The notes below the pieces were generated by a model, which made no database searches, was not told the origin of the DNA, and saw only the letters and a program-made list of their open reading frames with translations. From Pseudoalteromonas sp. NBT06-2 (GTDB lineage: Bacteria > Pseudomonadota > Gammaproteobacteria > Enterobacterales > Alteromonadaceae), in assembly GCF_002276045.1 (NCBI RefSeq), contig NZ_NQMR01000052.1, positions 1 through 54,712 of the forward strand: a DNA stretch of 54,712 bases, given 5' to 3'. Both the position numbers and the translations under genes were made by a program. This document shows, one piece after another, positions 19,943 to 28,296 of the stretch. Numbering within the stretch: the first letter of the stretch is position 1; every line of letters starts with the position of its first letter.

Positions 19943-20437
19943 ATGTATAAATCACTTTTAGTAATATTAACTTTAGTTGTGCTTATTGCTTGTACTGATA
20001 GCAATAAAAGTAATCAAAGCAGGCAAATAAGCAAAGAAAAAACACATTTAACCATATATAAACGAGAATCATGTGGTTGTTGTAATGATTGGATCACCCA
20101 TTTAAATAACAATGACTTTCACACACAAGCCGTTAATGATGAAAATTTAACAAAATTTAAATTAAATAAAGATATCGCGTCACGCTATCACTCTTGTCAT
20201 ACCGCTGTATCTACAGATGGTTACGTATTTGAGGGGCATATTCCTGCAAAATATATTCAACAATTTTTAGCTAATAAACCTAAGAATACGATAGGTTTAG
20301 CTGTGCCTGCTATGCCTGTTGGTAGTCCAGGTATGGAAATGGACGATAAATTCTCACCTTATAACGTTTTGTTACTTCGCAAAGATGGCACTTATAGCAC
20401 ATTTGCAAGTGTTTCAAATCAAAAGAAACAATACTAA
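19943..20437 (+). CDS. DUF411 metal-binding lipoprotein (copper-associated)
   Basis: The ATG at 19943 with GGAAGA before it gives 164 aa. A lipoprotein signal ends in VLIACTDS. The DUF411 core starts at LTIYKRESCGCCNDW, where the CxCC cluster likely binds copper. HSCHTAV, EGHIPAKYIQQFL and GLAVPAMPVGSPGMEM are also typical of the family. DUF411 genes commonly sit in copper-resistance loci. Its stop touches the next start as TAATG, placing it in the cusCBA operon. A periplasmic copper sensing or delivery role is inferred. Confidence 0.88.
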   Translation: MYKSLLVILTLVVLIACTDSNKSNQSRQISKEKTHLTIYKRESCGCCNDWITHLNNNDFHTQAVNDENLTKFKLNKDIASRYHSCHTAVSTDGYVFEGHIPAKYIQQFLANKPKNTIGLAVPAMPVGSPGMEMDDKFSPYNVLLLRKDGTYSTFASVSNQKKQY

Positions 20438-20448
20438 TGAGGTGTGGT

Positions 20449-21843
20449 ATGTCTAGCTCTAAAAGTAAAATATTAGTTGCTTTGGTTTTATTGACTCACT
20501 TTAATTTGATGGCATCAGATGTAGATAGTGAATCATTACTTACTTTGCAAAAAAGTATTACAAAAGCACAAGAGAATGACCCTTGGTTAACAGGAAATCA
20601 ATATCAACAAGATTCAGTTAAATCTTTAAGCATAGCTGCAGGTACATACGCCGATCCTAAAGTCTCATTATCTATTGCTAGTTTACCAACAGATACTTTT
20701 AATATGTCACAAGAGGGTATGACGCAATTTAAAATCGGTGTAGCGCAAATGTTTCCAAGGGGGGACTCATTAGCACTTAAACAAAAGCAATTAGAACTGA
20801 ACTCTGAACAATACCCATATCAAAGACAAAACAGAAAAGCCAAAATTGCAGTTACTGTTGGTCAGTTATGGTTAGATACTTATAGAGTTCAAAACAGCAT
20901 TCGTTTAATACAGGCTGATCGCGCTTTATTTGAGCAATTAACAGATGTAGTCGCTGCGAGTTATGCTTCAACTCTAGGAAAAACCCGTCAACAAGATGTG
21001 ATCCGAGCACAGTTAGAGCTTACTATGCTTGATAACAGATTAAATCAGTTGCAAGAGCAAAAAAATCGTTATGAAGGGCTGTTATCTCAATGGTTAACAT
21101 CTAAAAATTTTAACGCTGAACAATCAATTAATTTGCATAGTATGAATGTAGGCGAAGTGCTACCAGAAGTTATGTTACTCAAAGAAAGTATTATAATATC
21201 AGATGTTTGGTTAACCCCTGATAAATTAGTTAAACACTTTACCGCGCATCCAAACATTATGGCGATTGACAAAAAAATTGGTGCCAGTACAAAGGGCATT
21301 GAGTTGGCAAAGCAAAACTATGAACCACAATGGGCTGTAAATGCCAGTTATGCTAATCGTGATGATGATCCTATGGGTAATAATAGGGCTGATTTATTTT
21401 CGGTAGGGGTGACATTTGATTTGCCTTTATTCACTGATAATCGTCAAGACCAACAAGTCAGTGCCGCTATTTCTCAAACAGAGTCAGTTAAAACTGAGCG
21501 TTTAATCGCTTTACGACAATTTCTAGGAGTTTACTCAAGTGCTAAAGGTCGCTTAAAAAAATTAATTGACCGTCAATCTTTATATCGCACTAAGTTATTG
21601 CCACAAATACAAGATCAAGCAGAAGCATCTTTAACTGCTTATACCAATGATGATGGTGATTTTGCTGAGGTAGTACGCGCACGTATAGCGCAATTAAATG
21701 CAAAAATTGAAAATTTAGCCATAGAAACAGAGATACAAAAAGTGCAATTAACATTGAATTACTTATTTATTAATCAAGCAGATCAAATGTTGAATTTCAC
21801 AAAAATGGCTAACTCAAATAACAATGCATTAGGAGAAAAATAA
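20449..21843 (+). CDS. cusC: TolC-family outer-membrane channel (CusC-like)
   Basis: The ATG at 20449 has GAGGTG just upstream and is preferred over the ATG at 20437 that overlaps the previous stop. The product, about 464 aa, has a signal peptide (ILVALVLLTHFNLMASD) and two outer-membrane-efflux-protein repeats of long helices (for example YASTLGKTRQQDVIRAQLEL and ASLTAYTNDDGDFAEVVRAR). It forms the outer-membrane exit duct for the RND pump encoded next. The stop overlaps the start of cusB as TAATG. Confidence 0.9.
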   Translation: MSSSKSKILVALVLLTHFNLMASDVDSESLLTLQKSITKAQENDPWLTGNQYQQDSVKSLSIAAGTYADPKVSLSIASLPTDTFNMSQEGMTQFKIGVAQMFPRGDSLALKQKQLELNSEQYPYQRQNRKAKIAVTVGQLWLDTYRVQNSIRLIQADRALFEQLTDVVAASYASTLGKTRQQDVIRAQLELTMLDNRLNQLQEQKNRYEGLLSQWLTSKNFNAEQSINLHSMNVGEVLPEVMLLKESIIISDVWLTPDKLVKHFTAHPNIMAIDKKIGASTKGIELAKQNYEPQWAVNASYANRDDDPMGNNRADLFSVGVTFDLPLFTDNRQDQQVSAAISQTESVKTERLIALRQFLGVYSSAKGRLKKLIDRQSLYRTKLLPQIQDQAEASLTAYTNDDGDFAEVVRARIAQLNAKIENLAIETEIQKVQLTLNYLFINQADQMLNFTKMANSNNNALGEK

Positions 21844-23372
21844 TGAATTTAAATATTAAGCTTGTTCTAGTTGCATCACTAACTGGTGTATTAACTTATG
21901 GCATTACATCACAATTTCAAAGCGCTTCAGTGACAAATATGGGCTCTCATGCCGAAAAAAATGAACCATTGTATTGGGTTGCGCCTATGGATGCTAATTA
22001 CAGAAGAGATAAACCAGGCTTATCTCCTATGGGGATGGAGTTAGTGCCTTTTTATGCAGATGGTGCTTCAGGTTCTGATTCAGGTCTAGGCACAATCAAG
22101 GTTTCTCCTTATGTGGTGAATAACTTAGGCGTGAGAACCGGTGAAGCAAAAACGAAGCAATTACATTTAGAAATTAAAACGGTTGGTTATGTAAAATATG
22201 ATGAAGATAAATTAATTCATATTCATCCAAGAGTTGAAGGTTGGGTTGAAAAACTTTATATCAAAGCCTTAGGTGATCCGGTGATTAAAAATGAACCAAT
22301 TTATTCTTTATATTCACCTGAATTAGTTAATGCTCAAGAAGAGCTGTTATTAGCTATGGGTAGAAAAAACACCCGTTTAATTCGTGCTGCTGAAAATAGA
22401 TTAGCTGCATTACAATTACCAAAATCTGCGATTACTAATATTAAAAAAAACCAAAAAGTGTCACAAACAATTATATTTTATGCGCCACAATCAGGGGTAG
22501 TTGAAAACTTAAACATACGAGAAGGTTTTTTTGTAAAACCAGGCACAAAAATAATGTCTATCGGAGCACTTGATGAGGTCTGGGTCGAAGCTGAAGTATT
22601 TGAAAGGCAAGCCAGTCAAGTTAAGAAAGGTACGGCCGTTACTATGACTTTAGATTATTTACCTGGACGTGAATGGGTAGGTAAAGTTGATTATATTTAT
22701 CCTACTCTTGATGAAAAAACACGTACTGTAAAAGTCAGATTACGTTTTAATAACCAAGACATGATGCTTAAACCGAATATGTTTGCGCAAGTGGTTATAC
22801 ATGTAAAAGGCAGTGAAGCATTACTTATACCAACTGAAGCACTCATTCGTACCGGTAACCAAGATCGTGTGGTTTTAGCTTTAGGTGAAGGGCAATTTAA
22901 GTCTGTTGCCGTTAAAGTTGGTCGTTTCGACGATAAATCAGTCGAGGTTATTTCAGGTTTAATTGAAGGTGATAAAATAGTCACTTCAGCACAATTTTTA
23001 TTAGATTCTGAGTCAAGTAAAAGTTCAGATTTTAAACGCATGTATCATAACGAACAACCTAGTTCGGTTTGGGTAGAAGCAAGCATAAATAGCTTAATGG
23101 CAAACCATAATATGATAAATGTTGATCATCACGCTATTAGTGATTGGGATTGGCCGAAAATGACTATGGACTTTATGGTGTCACCCCTGGTTGATTTTTC
23201 AAGTCTAGCAGTAGATATGATGTTACATATTGAAATTACTAAAGATGAAGATGGTAGCTTTGAAATCACATCAGTTCATATTCCTGAGCTAATGACTACT
23301 AAAAATAACGTGATGGGCGCTGAAGAAAAAATTCAAGTTATGCCTAATTCAAACGTTCACAACGGCCACTAG
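21843..23372 (+). CDS. cusB: CusB-type periplasmic adaptor fused to a CusF-like domain
   Basis: This 509-aa membrane-fusion protein joins the CusA pump to CusC. After an N-terminal membrane anchor comes a heavy-metal-binding segment (YWVAPMDANYRRDKPG, LSPMGMELVPFY). The barrel-sandwich and hairpin domains span about 100-400 (VEGWVEKLYI, GVVENLNIREGFFVKPG). The last about 95 residues form a CusF-like domain (HHAISDWDWPKMTMDFMV) with the Trp and Met residues that bind Cu(I)/Ag(I) in the free chaperone CusF. The chaperone is thus tethered to the adaptor. cusA starts 12 bases downstream. Confidence 0.93.
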   Translation: MNLNIKLVLVASLTGVLTYGITSQFQSASVTNMGSHAEKNEPLYWVAPMDANYRRDKPGLSPMGMELVPFYADGASGSDSGLGTIKVSPYVVNNLGVRTGEAKTKQLHLEIKTVGYVKYDEDKLIHIHPRVEGWVEKLYIKALGDPVIKNEPIYSLYSPELVNAQEELLLAMGRKNTRLIRAAENRLAALQLPKSAITNIKKNQKVSQTIIFYAPQSGVVENLNIREGFFVKPGTKIMSIGALDEVWVEAEVFERQASQVKKGTAVTMTLDYLPGREWVGKVDYIYPTLDEKTRTVKVRLRFNNQDMMLKPNMFAQVVIHVKGSEALLIPTEALIRTGNQDRVVLALGEGQFKSVAVKVGRFDDKSVEVISGLIEGDKIVTSAQFLLDSESSKSSDFKRMYHNEQPSSVWVEASINSLMANHNMINVDHHAISDWDWPKMTMDFMVSPLVDFSSLAVDMMLHIEITKDEDGSFEITSVHIPELMTTKNNVMGAEEKIQVMPNSNVHNGH

Positions 23373-23383
23373 AGGGAGGATGT

Positions 23384-26300
23384 ATGATAACTTCAATTAT
23401 TAAATGGTCCGTTTATAATCGTTTTTTTGTATTGTTAGCCGCTGCCATTATCGTGGTAACAGGTTTATATTCAGTCAAAAATACAGCCGTTGATGCCTTA
23501 CCTGATTTATCTGATGTGCAGGTAATCATTAAAACAACCTATCCGGGACAAGCACCACAGGTCGTGGAAGATCAAGTAACTTATCCTTTAACCACGGCTA
23601 TGTTATCAGTACCAGGAGCTGAGACCGTAAGAGGATATTCATTTTTTGGTGATTCTTATGTTTATATCATTTTTGATGAAGATACTGACCTTTATTGGGC
23701 TCGCTCTCGCGTACTTGAATATTTGTCTCAAGTAATGCCTAATTTACCTGAAAATGCACGCCCACAACTGGGTCCTGATGCTACGGGGGTGGGGTGGGTA
23801 TATTTATATGCCTTAGTGGATAAAACAGAAAATAATGATATAAGTCAGTTACGTAGTTTACAAGACTGGTTTTTAAAATATGAGTTGCAAACTGTACCGG
23901 GTGTGTCTGAAGTGGCGGCTTTAGGTGGCATGGTTAAACAATATCAAGTGAAAGTTGATCCTGATAAATTACGCGCATTTGGTATTCCCTTATCTTTAAT
24001 TCAAACGGCAATTAAACAAGGTAATCAAGAAATTGGTGCATCTGTAGTTGAAATGGCTGAAGCGGAATATATGGTACGAGCGACAGGTTATATCAAAAAT
24101 GAAACCGATTTGGGCAATATACCTTTAGGAGTTAATAAAAATGGTACACCATTATTGCTTAAAGATGTTGCTGACGTTGGCATTGGTCCACAAATGCGCC
24201 GAGGTATAGCTGAACTTAATGGTGAAGGAGAAACCGTAGGCGGTATTATTGTTATGCGCTTTGGTGAGAATGCTCAAGAAGTAATTAATGGTGTTAAAGC
24301 GAAATTAGAGCAGCTTAAAAAAGGTTTACCTGAAGGAGTTGAAATTGTTACAGTTTATGATCGAAGCGGTTTGATTGAACGTGCGGTTAATAATCTGGCC
24401 TTTAAATTACTGGAAGAGTTTGGTGTTGTTGCGCTGGTTTGTATTGTATTTTTATTTCATGTTCGCTCATCCCTAGTGGCAATTTTCAGTTTACCTGTAG
24501 GTATATTAGCTGCATTTACGGTAATGCATATTCAAGGTTTAAATGCCAATATCATGTCGTTAGGCGGGATTGCAATTGCAATTGGTGCCATGATTGATGG
24601 CGCGATTGTTATGATAGAAAACATGCACAAACACATGGAGCGAACACCCTTGACCAATGAAAATCGTTGGAAAATAGTGGCTGATTCGGCTGGTGAGGTA
24701 GGGCCTGCATTATTCTTTAGTTTATTAATTATCACAGTGAGCTTTGTGCCAGTATTTACTTTAGAAGCACAAGAAGGTCGCATGTTTTCACCTTTAGCTT
24801 TCACTAAAACCTATGCAATGGCGGCTTCTGCTGCACTGGCTATCACTTTAGTACCTGTGTTAATGGGGTATTTTATTCGTGGTAAAGTGTTATCCGAGCA
24901 TAAAAACCCAATAAATAGATTATTAACAGCGGCTTATTTACCTGTACTTAAAAAGGTACTTAATTTTCCAAAAATAACCTTAGTGATGGCTTTAGTCGTA
25001 CTCGGGATCGGTTTATATCCGGTGAATAAAATCGGTAGTGAATTTATACCGCCTTTAGATGAAGGTGATATTATGTATATGCCAACAACTTATCCGGGTA
25101 TTTCTATTGGTCAGGCAAGACAGCTGCTACAACAGACTGATAAGTTAATTTATACTGTACCAGAAGTTAAAACGGTATTTGGTAAAGTAGGTCGTGCCGA
25201 AACTGCAACCGATCCAGCACCTTTAACTATGATCGAAACTTTTATTCAGCTGAAACCTCAAAATGAATGGCGTGAAGGCATGACCACAGAAAAACTGAAA
25301 AAAGAGCTAGATGCTTTAGTTAAGCTACCTGGTGTTACAAACGCATGGGTAATGCCAATAAAAACGCGCATTGATATGTTAGCTACGGGTATAAAAACAC
25401 CTGTGGGCATCAAAATCGCAGGGCCTGATTTGGCTAAGATTCAGCAAATTGGCAAACAGCTTGAGGTTATTTTAAAAGATGTACCAGGTACCGCTTCAGT
25501 TTATGCTGAACGTGTTGCTGGTGGGCGATATATTAAAGTTGATATTCAGCGAGCTAAAGCAGCGAGATACGGTTTAAATATCGTCGATATTCAACAAGTT
25601 GTTTCTACAGCAATTGGTGGTATGAATGTATCACAAACCATTGAAGGATTAGAGCGTTACCCTATTAATTTACGTTACCCTCAAGATTATCGAAATTCAC
25701 CTGAGAAATTAAAATTATTGCCTATTGTAACACCTACAGGGCAGAGAATATCACTTAGCGATGTTGCTAGTGTAGTTATTGAAGATGGACCTCCGGCAAT
25801 AAAAAGTGAAAATGCACGTCTCAATGGTTGGGCTTTTATAGATATTGAGGACGTTGATATTGGAAGTTATGTTGAACATGCGCAAAAAGTTGTATCTGAT
25901 GAATTAGATTTACCTGCGGGATATTCTATCGCTTGGTCTGGTCAATATGAATATATGTTAAGGGCAAAAGAAAAACTGACATATGTTATACCTTTAACCA
26001 TATTTATCATAGTGTTATTGTTATTTATTAACTTCCGAAACTTTATTGAAGTTGGCATTATTATGGGTACTTTACCACTTGCTATGGTAGGCAGTATTTG
26101 GTTAATGTACTTGCAAGGTTTTAACTTTTCAGTTGCTGTAGGGGTAGGTTTTATTGCTTTGGCGGGTGTTGCGGTTGAAATTGGCGTAATTATGTTGGTT
26201 TATCTGAACCAGACTTATCAGCAGTTATTAGTTGATTGCCAAGAAAAAAGGATCAAACCAGATAGTACAAGCTTAAAACTGGCTATTTTAGAGGGAGCTG

Positions 26301-26509
26301 GTATGCGCATTAGACCTGTAATGATGACTGCAGCAGCTATTATTGTCGGTTTATTACCCATTTTATATGGCACAGGTACAGGTTCAGAAGTAATGAGTCG
26401 AATTGCAGCACCTATGGTTGGAGGCATGCTTAGTGCGGTATTTTTAACCTTGTTAGTACTACCTACCATTTATTTTGTTTGGCGTAAAAAATCGATTAAA
26501 GATATTTAA
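23384..26509 (+). CDS. cusA: Heavy-metal RND efflux pump CusA (Cu+/Ag+)
   Basis: This 1041-aa inner-membrane RND transporter (E. coli CusA is 1047) moves Cu(I)/Ag(I) out through CusBC using the proton gradient. An N-terminal helix and periplasmic porter domain are followed by the membrane block with the HME-type motif GAMIDGAIVMIENMHKH in TM4. A second porter half and C-terminal membrane block (VAVEIGVIMLVYLNQ) follow. An AGGGAGG ribosome site precedes the ATG. No metal-responsive regulator (CueR or CusRS) lies in the window, so control is unknown. Confidence 0.96.
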   Translation: MITSIIKWSVYNRFFVLLAAAIIVVTGLYSVKNTAVDALPDLSDVQVIIKTTYPGQAPQVVEDQVTYPLTTAMLSVPGAETVRGYSFFGDSYVYIIFDEDTDLYWARSRVLEYLSQVMPNLPENARPQLGPDATGVGWVYLYALVDKTENNDISQLRSLQDWFLKYELQTVPGVSEVAALGGMVKQYQVKVDPDKLRAFGIPLSLIQTAIKQGNQEIGASVVEMAEAEYMVRATGYIKNETDLGNIPLGVNKNGTPLLLKDVADVGIGPQMRRGIAELNGEGETVGGIIVMRFGENAQEVINGVKAKLEQLKKGLPEGVEIVTVYDRSGLIERAVNNLAFKLLEEFGVVALVCIVFLFHVRSSLVAIFSLPVGILAAFTVMHIQGLNANIMSLGGIAIAIGAMIDGAIVMIENMHKHMERTPLTNENRWKIVADSAGEVGPALFFSLLIITVSFVPVFTLEAQEGRMFSPLAFTKTYAMAASAALAITLVPVLMGYFIRGKVLSEHKNPINRLLTAAYLPVLKKVLNFPKITLVMALVVLGIGLYPVNKIGSEFIPPLDEGDIMYMPTTYPGISIGQARQLLQQTDKLIYTVPEVKTVFGKVGRAETATDPAPLTMIETFIQLKPQNEWREGMTTEKLKKELDALVKLPGVTNAWVMPIKTRIDMLATGIKTPVGIKIAGPDLAKIQQIGKQLEVILKDVPGTASVYAERVAGGRYIKVDIQRAKAARYGLNIVDIQQVVSTAIGGMNVSQTIEGLERYPINLRYPQDYRNSPEKLKLLPIVTPTGQRISLSDVASVVIEDGPPAIKSENARLNGWAFIDIEDVDIGSYVEHAQKVVSDELDLPAGYSIAWSGQYEYMLRAKEKLTYVIPLTIFIIVLLLFINFRNFIEVGIIMGTLPLAMVGSIWLMYLQGFNFSVAVGVGFIALAGVAVEIGVIMLVYLNQTYQQLLVDCQEKRIKPDSTSLKLAILEGAGMRIRPVMMTAAAIIVGLLPILYGTGTGSEVMSRIAAPMVGGMLSAVFLTLLVLPTIYFVWRKKSIKDI

Positions 26510-26537
26510 TAATGGTTAATATGAAAGGAATTAAATA

Positions 26538-27365
26538 ATGAATGTTGCGTATTTTGGTAATGATTGGCATATCGGGTGTGTAGATGTTTTTAAACAAAAT
26601 GGCCATACCGTTAGTCATATTTTTATCAATGGCGAAAAAGCGTTTAATCACAAAATTCGTCAATACGCAGCTAAAAATAATATTCCTGTTATTAGTGTGA
26701 AACCTGATGAAAATCAAATGAAAATTATTATACAGCAAGGTGTTGAGTGTTTATTTTCAATTGAATATGCCTGGTTAATTCCCATTTCAGATAATATGAA
26801 AAATGTTTACGCATTGAACGTACACCCTACTATGTTACCTCATGGGCGTGGTACAACACCTGTTAGTTGGATTATTAACTCTTATCCGCAATATGCAGGT
26901 GTGACATTCCATAAATTAACAAATGAATTTGATTCAGGTGATATTATATATCAAAGTCCTATGACATTAGCTCCAGATGAAAGCTTTGAGACTTTAATGA
27001 TTAAGTTACATCTAAGCATTCCAAAAATGCTAAATAAAATATTGAATGATTTTGATTTTTTATATCATAGGGCTAAAAAGCAAGATGTTGGTAGTACTTG
27101 GCCAAAACTTGAAATAAATAATCGTGTGATTGATTGGAATATGACCACAAAACAAGTAAAAGCATTGGCAGCTTGTTGTGGGAGATTTGGCATAGTCGCA
27201 ATGCTTAATAATGAAACACTTTTGGTGAATCATATAGAAGTAGGTCAAATTGAACATGATTATAGCAATGGTAGCATTATTAAAGAAGATAATGAGACTT
27301 ATGTCGTTGCCATAAGGGATGGTTTTATCATTTTAATGAAACATAACATCATAGAAAGGATTTGA
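26538..27365 (+). CDS. Formyltransferase-family protein (Fmt/ArnA-like)
   Basis: This 275-aa protein has an N-terminal formyl-transferase domain with the catalytic Asn-His of NVHPTMLPHGRGTTP and the Asp of FDSGDII, the triad of 10-formyl-tetrahydrofolate enzymes. The last about 80 residues resemble the Fmt C-terminal OB-like domain. It is shorter than Fmt (about 315 aa) and is probably a sugar-amine or other amine formyltransferase; the acceptor is unknown. It starts 28 bases after cusA with AAGGA, so it may be read from the copper operon, though a functional link is not obvious. An intrinsic terminator follows. Confidence 0.8.
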   Translation: MNVAYFGNDWHIGCVDVFKQNGHTVSHIFINGEKAFNHKIRQYAAKNNIPVISVKPDENQMKIIIQQGVECLFSIEYAWLIPISDNMKNVYALNVHPTMLPHGRGTTPVSWIINSYPQYAGVTFHKLTNEFDSGDIIYQSPMTLAPDESFETLMIKLHLSIPKMLNKILNDFDFLYHRAKKQDVGSTWPKLEINNRVIDWNMTTKQVKALAACCGRFGIVAMLNNETLLVNHIEVGQIEHDYSNGSIIKEDNETYVVAIRDGFIILMKHNIIERI

Positions 27366-27399
27366 TGATTTTACAAATTAATCAAAAACATTTAAATAC

Positions 27400-27436
27400 A
27401 AAGGCAGACTTGTTAAATCGAAAGCTGCCTTTTTAA
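27400..27436 (+). terminator. Rho-independent terminator after the formyltransferase
   Basis: AAAGGCAG(A)CTT pairs with AAGCTGCCTTTTT with one bulged base. It probably ends the copper operon transcript. Confidence 0.8.
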
Positions 27437-27457
27437 CACTAATCACGCGTTATTAAA

Positions 27458-28087
27458 TTACTGTAATGAAAGTACTATGCAGGTTTGTGCTATGTAATAA
27501 GTACTCAATACAGATATTTGTGCTAGTTTGAATGATTTCACAAATCTTGCAAAAGCTAAAATAGAATCAGACAGCATAAACCAGATAGCACCTATTAAAA
27601 CCATTAAGCTTCCTGTTGTATTCGCTGTTTGATAAAACATATTAGCGGTGATCACCATAGCTTGTAAAATTAAAGCATAAATTAAGACAGGGATTTTTAA
27701 GTTGCCTGTTTTTGGTAGTAATACTGCTAAATAACCAAAACCAATTAGCACAATGGGAATAACAGCATATAGGTTAATGCTGATTTGTGAAGCGTTTAAA
27801 AAGGCCATGATATAAAATATGTGCGCAATTAAAAAGCTGATCAAACCTTGCATAAACTTATCAGATTTGAGCATTAAAAAGACATCGCCAAGTAGTGAAA
27901 AAGCTAATCCTAAAAAAATTAAAAAAGCATAATGATTTAATTCAAACCCTGTTAAATATAAGGCAAAACTAATAATCGAAAATGTTGTTAGGGGCTTTAA
28001 TATGTAGCAGGCAAAAATTTTATTGTAATGATCGGCGATAATATGAAATGAGCCAAATAGTGTAATTAATATAATAAATAGAAGCAT
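27458..28087 (-). CDS. YhhN/TMEM86-family membrane protein
   Basis: The ATG at 28087 gives 209 aa with about eight hydrophobic segments. The motif LGLAFSLLGDVFLML with KFMQGLISFLIAHIFYI is the signature of the YhhN family, whose animal member TMEM86 is a lysoplasmalogenase. The bacterial substrate is unclear. The frame extends upstream to 28147, but those codons come from the repeat at 28131-28187 and begin with TTG inside that hairpin, so they are not likely coding. Confidence 0.85.
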   Translation of the reverse strand: MLLFIILITLFGSFHIIADHYNKIFACYILKPLTTFSIISFALYLTGFELNHYAFLIFLGLAFSLLGDVFLMLKSDKFMQGLISFLIAHIFYIMAFLNASQISINLYAVIPIVLIGFGYLAVLLPKTGNLKIPVLIYALILQAMVITANMFYQTANTTGSLMVLIGAIWFMLSDSILAFARFVKSFKLAQISVLSTYYIAQTCIVLSLQ

Positions 28088-28130
28088 ATTTTTTCTTATT
28101 GTTAGTTTGTCTCTAAAATCGAGATTATGA

Positions 28131-28187
28131 TACCCAAACCACTTCAAGATGCAGTCCTGAAACTGGTATCTTGAAGTGGCTTGGGTA
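28131..28187. repeat. Short inverted repeat, core copy of the 32184-32452 element
   Basis: TACCCAAACCACTTCAAGAT (28131-28150) and ATCTTGAAGTGGCTTGGGTA (28168-28187) form an almost perfect 20-bp stem around a 17-base loop. The ends match the terminal repeats of the longer element near 32.2 kb. Confidence 0.9.
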
Positions 28188-28248
28188 CAGGTTTATTCGA
28201 TTGTAGTGTTTTTGCTCTATATTTGTCTTTAGTTATTTTAATTTTATA

Positions 28249-28275
28249 GAAAAAAGCACGATAATCTCGTGCTTT
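28249..28275 (-). terminator. Rho-independent terminator of the subtilase gene
   Basis: AAAGCACGA and TCGTGCTTT pair around TAATC. On the minus strand the stem is followed by a T-run. It lies 22 bases past the stop codon at 28297. Confidence 0.85.
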
Positions 28276-28296
28276 AATGGGGAAGTTTTATATAGA

